From: Geovibrio thiophilus
GTDB lineage: Bacteria > Chrysiogenota > Deferribacteres > Deferribacterales > Geovibrionaceae
Reading direction: 5' to 3'
DNA length: 64,000 nucleotides
Assembly: GCF_004087915.1 (NCBI RefSeq)
Contig: NZ_CP035108.1
Location: 1,674,001-1,738,000, forward strand
Positions 60,100 through 64,000 of this stretch are shown here, one piece after another. A program made the position numbers and the translations under genes. The notes below the pieces were generated by a model, which worked only from the letters and a program-made list of their open reading frames with translations, searched no databases and was not told the DNA's origin. Within the stretch, counting starts at the first letter, position 1. Each line of letters opens with the position of its first letter.

Positions 60100-60368
60100 C
60101 TCCTCTTCACGCTTGATTTAATATAGCAGACAACGTATTCAATATCACTGACGGACGCGCCAAGCTTCTCGCAGCACGCCTCGGCGTAGGTATGGTAATC
60201 CAGAACCATATCCGCAAGATCACCCACTATTTTGGATTTTGAAGAAAAATACGTGGGTCTGGAGGCTATTTCCATCACGGAATCGGCAACATGATCCGGC
60301 AGGTCGAGCTCGTTCTGCGCTTTTATCACAGCAGATCTCAGCTTTTCAAAAACGTTGTTCTGTTCCAT
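60096..60368 (-). CDS. Small protein of unknown function
   Basis: 90 residues from ATG 60368 (GGTGATAAG upstream; longer frame lacks support). Helical with SRPTYFSSKSKIVGDLADMVLDYHTYAEACCEKLG; a Cys pair. It converges with the MBL gene with a 4-base overlap. No family recognised. Confidence 0.6.
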   Translation of the reverse strand: MEQNNVFEKLRSAVIKAQNELDLPDHVADSVMEIASRPTYFSSKSKIVGDLADMVLDYHTYAEACCEKLGASVSDIEYVVCYIKSSVKRS

Positions 60369-60505
60369 CTTATCACCGCTGGGCTGAGTAAAGCCGCATA
60401 ATAAAAGAGCGCCGCGTGACGGCACTCGTATGTATCATTATAACACATCGTTCTTTTATTGCAAGGAAGCTGTTCACTGGGAATTGTAAAGAAAGGCAAA
60501 GATAA

Positions 60506-62065
60506 TCAGATTGTAAAAATCACCTTGAGCAGTCCTGCACCGAAAACCATGCTGCCTATGAGTGGACTGTGCTCAAACCCGAGAAATACGATAAAAAAGC
60601 CTGTAATCATCGTCAGAATACCATAAGCAAGGGGGCGGTAATATATCCGTGAGCGTTCCCTTATGTAGTCTATGCTCTCACGGGAGAGCTTGATTTCAAG
60701 GGAATCGTCGCTCATGCTGTTTATGATCTTTTTGATCTTTTTGTATGTCATGGGTATTTCCATGACCTCGCCCTTAAGCTGATCCAGCATCCGTCCGTCC
60801 AAGCCGAGAGCCTTGGGTAAGTTTTCCTTGAGAATGGGCAAAATGTCCTTAATACCGTTGAAATTGCTGATGTAAGTCGTTCCAAGTCCTTCTATAATTG
60901 AGCTTACCCGCATTATATAAATTGCCTCCTGCGGGAGCTTGAAGGGCATGGCTTTAACAGTGTTAAGCACCTCAAAAGCAAGAACCTGCATGCTTTTGGC
61001 GTCCAGTGTTTCGTCGGAAAATATATCGAACATCCGCTCCGCTGCTTCCTGAAGCAGGGCATCAGGGGCATCCGCAGCAACTATGCCCAGCTTTTTGCAG
61101 GCACGGACATAGGTTTCAAAATCTCTCTCGTTGGCTGATTTGATAAGCTCAATGATAGAGCGTCTCGTGTATTCGCTGATCCTTTTCACCATGCCGAAAT
61201 CAAGGAGGATCAGCTCACCCTCTGCGGTCACAAGCAGGTTGCCCGGATGCGGATCCGCATGGAAAAAGCCCTTCACAAGCATCTGCTGGGTATAAAAATA
61301 TATCAGCTTGCCCATAATATCCTTAATGCTGATATTCAGACGGGTGAGCACCTTTTTATCATCAAACCTGTAGCCGTGCTCAAAGCTCATCACAAGAGCA
61401 TCGGATGAGCAGTATTTCTCATAGGGTGTCGGAAACCTGATACCGCTGTCCGGATATGTGACAATAAATTTTTTCAGGTTGAGAAGCTCAGCGTACAGAT
61501 CAACCTCTTTGCGGATCATGTCAGTGAACTCGGCTATGACCGCTTCGACGGAATTTTTGGTATACTCGGAGAAAAGAGGCTTAAAAAGCCCGTTGAACAG
61601 GCTCAGAATGCGGATGTCCGCATTTACTACCTTCTCAATATTCAGCCTTCTCAGCTTCACAGCCACTTCAGTTCCGTTCATCAGCACAGCGTGGTGCACC
61701 TGCCCTATGGAAGCGCTGGCTATGGGAGTTTCAAGAAAGGTGACGAAGTGCCTGTTTTCTCCGAAAGCTTTTTTGTAAACGGCGTCAAAGTCCTTCTTAC
61801 TCATTTTCGGGATGTCGTCATGCAGATCCCGAAGCTCCTCAAGGTAGTCCTCTGTAAAAAAATCCGCTCTTGTGGCAAGCACCTGCGCAAGTTTGATGAA
61901 GCTCGCCCCGAGGGCATAAATATACTGCTTCAGCCTCTTTGGGTTAAGGGGCTTCATCAGCAGAAAGCTTTTTTTGTCCTTTATAATCAGAAACACGGTG
62001 AGAAGAACCATGAAAACACGGTATATCCTCACCGGAGAGTATAGATTAAAAAAGGCTGACTTCAC
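60506..62065 (-). CDS. UbiB/AarF (ABC1/ADCK) atypical kinase
   Basis: 519 residues starting at GTG 62065, directly after the phasin-like stop. ABC1 kinase motifs: LGASFIKLAQVLATRADFFTEDYLEELRDLHDDIP (KxGQ-like), EVAVKLRR (catalytic Lys), FFHADPHPGNLLVTAEGELILLDFGM. Two C-terminal hydrophobic helices. Supports quinone biosynthesis in many bacteria. Occurs in anaerobes too, where its role is unclear. Confidence 0.9.
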   Translation of the reverse strand: MKSAFFNLYSPVRIYRVFMVLLTVFLIIKDKKSFLLMKPLNPKRLKQYIYALGASFIKLAQVLATRADFFTEDYLEELRDLHDDIPKMSKKDFDAVYKKAFGENRHFVTFLETPIASASIGQVHHAVLMNGTEVAVKLRRLNIEKVVNADIRILSLFNGLFKPLFSEYTKNSVEAVIAEFTDMIRKEVDLYAELLNLKKFIVTYPDSGIRFPTPYEKYCSSDALVMSFEHGYRFDDKKVLTRLNISIKDIMGKLIYFYTQQMLVKGFFHADPHPGNLLVTAEGELILLDFGMVKRISEYTRRSIIELIKSANERDFETYVRACKKLGIVAADAPDALLQEAAERMFDIFSDETLDAKSMQVLAFEVLNTVKAMPFKLPQEAIYIMRVSSIIEGLGTTYISNFNGIKDILPILKENLPKALGLDGRMLDQLKGEVMEIPMTYKKIKKIINSMSDDSLEIKLSRESIDYIRERSRIYYRPLAYGILTMITGFFIVFLGFEHSPLIGSMVFGAGLLKVIFTI

Positions 62066-62344
62066 TTATTTTTTCTCTTCAATAAGCTTTTTCAGCTCTT
62101 CCAGATCCTCTTTTGTGGCTACGCCTATTTCGGAAAGAACTTTCTTAACTTTTTCTTTCAGTTTTTTATCAAACTCATCCTCAAAGGCTTTCGCCTTGGT
62201 TTTGGCTTCTTCGTACTTCTGCTTAAACTCTTCCTTGCCGCCCTTGCCCTTTTCCTTCAGTTCCTCAAGTTCCTTTTCCATCCTTTCCTTGGCAGTAAGC
62301 GCAGCACCGAGACCTGCGTAAAATAAGTCTTTAAGTTCGTCCAT
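62066..62344 (-). CDS. Phasin-like helical protein
   Basis: 92 residues from ATG 62344, with AGGAGG six bases upstream. N-terminus MDELKDLFYAGLGAALTAKE followed by a long Lys/Glu-rich amphipathic coil, typical of phasin-superfamily proteins encoded next to UbiB-type kinases. No PHA synthase is in the window. Contiguous with the UbiB-like gene (no gap). Confidence 0.7.
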   Translation of the reverse strand: MDELKDLFYAGLGAALTAKERMEKELEELKEKGKGGKEEFKQKYEEAKTKAKAFEDEFDKKLKEKVKKVLSEIGVATKEDLEELKKLIEEKK

Positions 62345-62440
62345 GGAAAGCCTCCTTAAGTTAAAGCGCACTGAATTGTCATATGATAACAAAATACACC
62401 CTGAAAGGGTAAATTGCCACGTATTGATTGATAAAGGATA

Positions 62441-62502
62441 AAAAAAATCCCGGCTATATGCTTTAAGGGGGGAGGAGGGATAAAGCATAGAGATAGCCGG
62501 GC
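62441..62502 (-). terminator. Strong terminator of the citramalate synthase gene
   Basis: CCCGGCTATATGCTTTA pairs with TAAAGCATAGAGATAGCCGGG (one bulge), loop AGGGGGGAGGAGGGA. On the minus strand it is followed by eight T. The loop is unusually purine-rich on the plus strand (pyrimidine-rich in the transcript). Confidence 0.85.
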
Positions 62503-62569
62503 AAGATTCTATTTAACTTTTACTTGTTACTAACTTAACAATCCTATTATACAGCAAAAAATTCAAGTT

Positions 62570-64000
62570 TCAAGTGTTTTGCGCATTTTCCCTGTCTTTC
62601 AGAAGTTTATACTCAATGGAGTCGATCAGCGCCTGATAGCTTGCCTCGATGATGTTGTGAGCCACGCCTACAGTACCCCATGTGTCGTTGTCATCCTTGG
62701 ATTCGATAAGCACTCTGGTAAGCGCCTGAGTACCCGTTCCGGTGGTAAGGATGCGCACCTTGTAATCGGCAAGAGTCATGCCGTTTAAGTTAGGGTAAAA
62801 TCTGGAAAGAGCCTTCCTGATAGCGTTATCCAGAGCATTAACCGGACCGTTGCCGGTTGCTGCTGTGTGCTCGGTTTCGCCCTGAACCTCGATCATCACG
62901 GTAGCTTCCGCTACTGTGCTGTCGCTTTTGTCTCTCATTTCATCAATAACCCTGAAGTTTAATGAATCAAAAAATGGCTCAAACCTGCCCATAGCCTTGC
63001 GCATGAGAAGTTCAAAGGAAGCTTCGGCTCCTTCGTACTGGAAGCCTTTGTTTTCAAGCTCCTTGAGCTTCTCTACCACTCCGGTTATAGCGGGATCATT
63101 ACTGTCAATATCCAGACCGAAATCCTTAGCCTTGTAGATAAGGTTGCTTTTGCCTGAAAGGTCGGAGACCAGAACACGCTGAGTGTTGCCCACCAGCTCC
63201 GGCTCTATGTGCTCGTAAGTGCGTGAGTTTTTCATAATAGCGCTTACGTGCACCCCGCCCTTGTGGGCAAACGCCGAGCGCCCCACATAAGGCTGATGAA
63301 TATTATGCTTGAGGTTGCCGAGTTCATTTACCAGACGGGAAAGCACCCTGAGTTTTTTCAGGTTTGCCGCAGGCACGCACTCAAAACCGTATTTAAGCTG
63401 CAAATTGGGGATTACGGATGCGAGGTTGGCGTTTCCGCATCTCTCCCCGTATCCGTTCATTGTTCCCTGAACCTGCGTTATGCCGTGCTTCACAGCAAGT
63501 GTGGAGTTGGCAACGGCACAGTCGCTGTCGTTATGGCAGTGTATTCCCAGCGGATAAGTGCCGACATGCTTCTTCACGTCCTCAATTATCTCAACCAGAC
63601 TGTCCGGCAGCGTGCCGCCGTTGGTATCACAGAGAACAAGGCAGTCCGCGCCCGCTTCTTTGGCGGCGAAAAGGGTTTTGATGGCGTATTCCCTGTTGGC
63701 TTTATAACCATCGAAGAAATGCTCCGCATCATAGAAAACCCTGTCCACTTTGCTCTTGAGATAGCTCACGGAACTGTGGATAAGCTCAAGATTCTCTTCC
63801 GGAGAGAGCTTAAGCGCTTCTCTTACGTGGAGGTCCCACGTCTTGCCGAAAATAGTGAGATTCGGAACCTCCGCTTCAAGGAGAGCCTGAAGATTTTCAT
63901 CGGTCTCACAGCTTCTCTTCGCCCTTCTTGTGCTGCCGAATGCGGCAATACTGTCAATGGGCGCCGAGGACTTTTTGATTGCCTTGAAAAACTCAATATC
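62570..64000 (-). CDS. cimA: (R)-citramalate synthase CimA-like, 5' end outside window
   Basis: 476 visible residues; the frame continues past the right edge, so about 50 N-terminal residues are missing. Aldol-type acyltransferase of the LeuA/CimA family: [22 protein letters not shown], then [37 protein letters not shown], and [15 protein letters not shown]. The C-terminal about 130 residues are a LeuA-type regulatory domain. Makes citramalate from pyruvate and acetyl-CoA for isoleucine. Often feedback-inhibited by Ile. Homocitrate/isopropylmalate synthase cannot be fully excluded, but GSTRRAK and [20 protein letters not shown] strongly favour CimA. Confidence 0.9.
   Translation of the reverse strand, partial: DIEFFKAIKKSSAPIDSIAAFGSTRRAKRSCETDENLQALLEAEVPNLTIFGKTWDLHVREALKLSPEENLELIHSSVSYLKSKVDRVFYDAEHFFDGYKANREYAIKTLFAAKEAGADCLVLCDTNGGTLPDSLVEIIEDVKKHVGTYPLGIHCHNDSDCAVANSTLAVKHGITQVQGTMNGYGERCGNANLASVIPNLQLKYGFECVPAANLKKLRVLSRLVNELGNLKHNIHQPYVGRSAFAHKGGVHVSAIMKNSRTYEHIEPELVGNTQRVLVSDLSGKSNLIYKAKDFGLDIDSNDPAITGVVEKLKELENKGFQYEGAEASFELLMRKAMGRFEPFFDSLNFRVIDEMRDKSDSTVAEATVMIEVQGETEHTAATGNGPVNALDNAIRKALSRFYPNLNGMTLADYKVRILTTGTGTQALTRVLIESKDDNDTWGTVGVAHNIIEASYQALIDSIEYKLLKDRENAQNT

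Overview
The window reads as a chromosomal segment of a motile, anaerobic Gram-negative bacterium. Outer-membrane functions (TolC-OmpA fusion, Mla lipid transport, LPP20-type lipoproteins) sit beside anaerobic metabolism (single-chain pyruvate:ferredoxin oxidoreductase, ApbE flavinylation gene, AmrS radical SAM enzyme) and a chemoreceptor. The gene set and protein style fit the Deferribacterota (Geovibrio/Denitrovibrio/Seleniivibrio-like). That placement is an inference from recognition, not from a search. No rRNA, tRNA, CRISPR array, transposase or integrase was seen.

Layout. 0-10.3 kb: a Lap-type biofilm locus. The 3' end of a giant RTX-like adhesin (+) converges on a minus-strand operon: TolC-OmpA fusion, LapG protease, LapD c-di-GMP receptor, LapB ABC exporter, LapC membrane-fusion protein and a LuxR-type regulator. 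10.8-16.4 kb: chemoreceptor, small lipoprotein, malic enzyme, YfbR-like nucleotidase, orphan hydrogenase-type cytochrome b, STAS protein. 16.5-20.5 kb: an envelope cluster of three LPP20-like lipoproteins and an MltC-like lytic transglycosylase, divergent from a FecR-domain protein. 20.5-25.3 kb: dehalogenase-like hydrolase, MerR regulator, IHF/HU subunit, SPOR-like membrane protein, EF-G-like GTPase. 25.6-28.7 kb: HflK/HflC, GH114 lipoprotein, RidA. 29.5-37.3 kb: a long plus-strand run of polyprenyl synthase, AmrS, ApbE, NusG_II, Gx transporter, Maf, acyl-CoA ligase and PriA.

37.3-38.9 kb is a small accessory insert. A Tat-exported orphan and a ferredoxin-like protein lie between two diverged copies of the priA 3' end. 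38.9-42.9 kb holds tRNA/rRNA/ribosomal-protein modification genes (TadA, RsmE, PrmA, a pseudouridine synthase), a phosphatase and UspA. 43-45.9 kb is a TAXI-TRAP transporter. 46-50.1 kb is a cassette I do not recognise: a cytoplasmic periplasmic-binding-protein fold with a DUF1858-like N-terminus, a HypB-like GTPase, an ABC ATPase without permease, and a Cys-rich PAS histidine kinase. 50.3-53.9 kb is pyruvate:ferredoxin oxidoreductase. 54.1-57.1 kb is an Mla operon whose MlaF position holds a P-loop-less ATPase relative. 57.2-59.1 kb is glnB-glnA behind a sigma-54 promoter. The right end holds an MBL-fold enzyme, a small orphan, an UbiB-like kinase with a phasin-like protein, and a citramalate synthase running off the edge.

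Best candidates for new biology are the 46-48.9 kb cassette, the pseudo-MlaF in the mla operon, and the priA-end duplication with its cargo. The Lap operon is established biology in an unusual arrangement, with a candidate palindromic operator in its promoter.
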